Source: Acholeplasmataceae bacterium
Lineage (GTDB): Bacteria > Bacillota_I > Bacilli_A > Acholeplasmatales > Acholeplasmataceae
NCBI GenBank assembly: GCA_030656435.1
Contig: JAUSOA010000148.1
Span: 1 to 5,758, forward strand
Length of the DNA stretch: 5,758 nt
Direction of reading: 5' to 3'
Shown here: piece by piece, positions 5,740 to 5,758 of the stretch
How positions within the stretch are numbered: the stretch's first letter is position 1
How the letters are laid out: every line of letters begins with the position of its first letter
Notes under the pieces: generated by a model
The model's input: only the letters and a program-made list of their open reading frames with translations
Databases searched by the model: none
Told to the model about the DNA's origin: nothing
Translations under genes and position numbers: made by a program

Positions 5740-5758
5740 TATGATAAACCTAAGGGTG

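Overview
The window is a compact, AT-rich stretch of bacterial chromosome carrying five complete genes and one partial gene, all housekeeping. The combination suggests a low-GC Firmicutes/Mollicutes lineage. The proteins (RNase J1-type nuclease, UvrC, guanylate kinase, omega subunit) are Bacillus-like, intergenic gaps are short, and Shine-Dalgarno sequences are strong. TGA is used as a real stop: it ends uvrC inside an ATGA overlap, and every tryptophan codon I checked is TGG. This argues against the Mycoplasma/Spiroplasma code, and an Acholeplasma-like organism is my best guess. That assignment is inference, not proof.

Layout. Positions 1-369 (minus) hold the N-terminal 123 codons of a Cof-type HAD phosphatase that runs off the left edge. 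A 104-bp divergent promoter region follows. Positions 474-2159 (plus) encode RNase J1. A 12-bp perfect hairpin terminator at 2182-2208 lies between it and a convergent minus-strand block. That block, in transcription order, begins with gmk (5701-5081) and rpoZ (5077-4862), which are 3 nt apart and end in a small terminator with a GCAA loop. A second unit follows: uvrC (4767-3037, GTG start) and a DEDDh exonuclease (3040-2213), joined by a 4-nt ATGA overlap.

Functionally, gmk-rpoZ pairs GDP supply with an RNA polymerase subunit, a pairing common in bacteria. uvrC carries out the dual incision of nucleotide excision repair. It is translationally coupled to a 3'-5' exonuclease of the KapD/Eri1-like type that has an extra N-terminal domain of about 95 residues. 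RNase J1 supplies 5'-3' RNA decay and processing. Promoter candidates in front of all four transcription units have recognisable -10 hexamers; three share the context TAYAATAGA, and two are extended -10 promoters placed at exactly the same distance from their start codons.

I see no mobile element, CRISPR array, RNA gene, riboswitch or defence locus, and no stretch over 300 bases without a gene. The least ordinary item is the two-domain exonuclease coupled to uvrC. I do not see evidence for a wholly new system.
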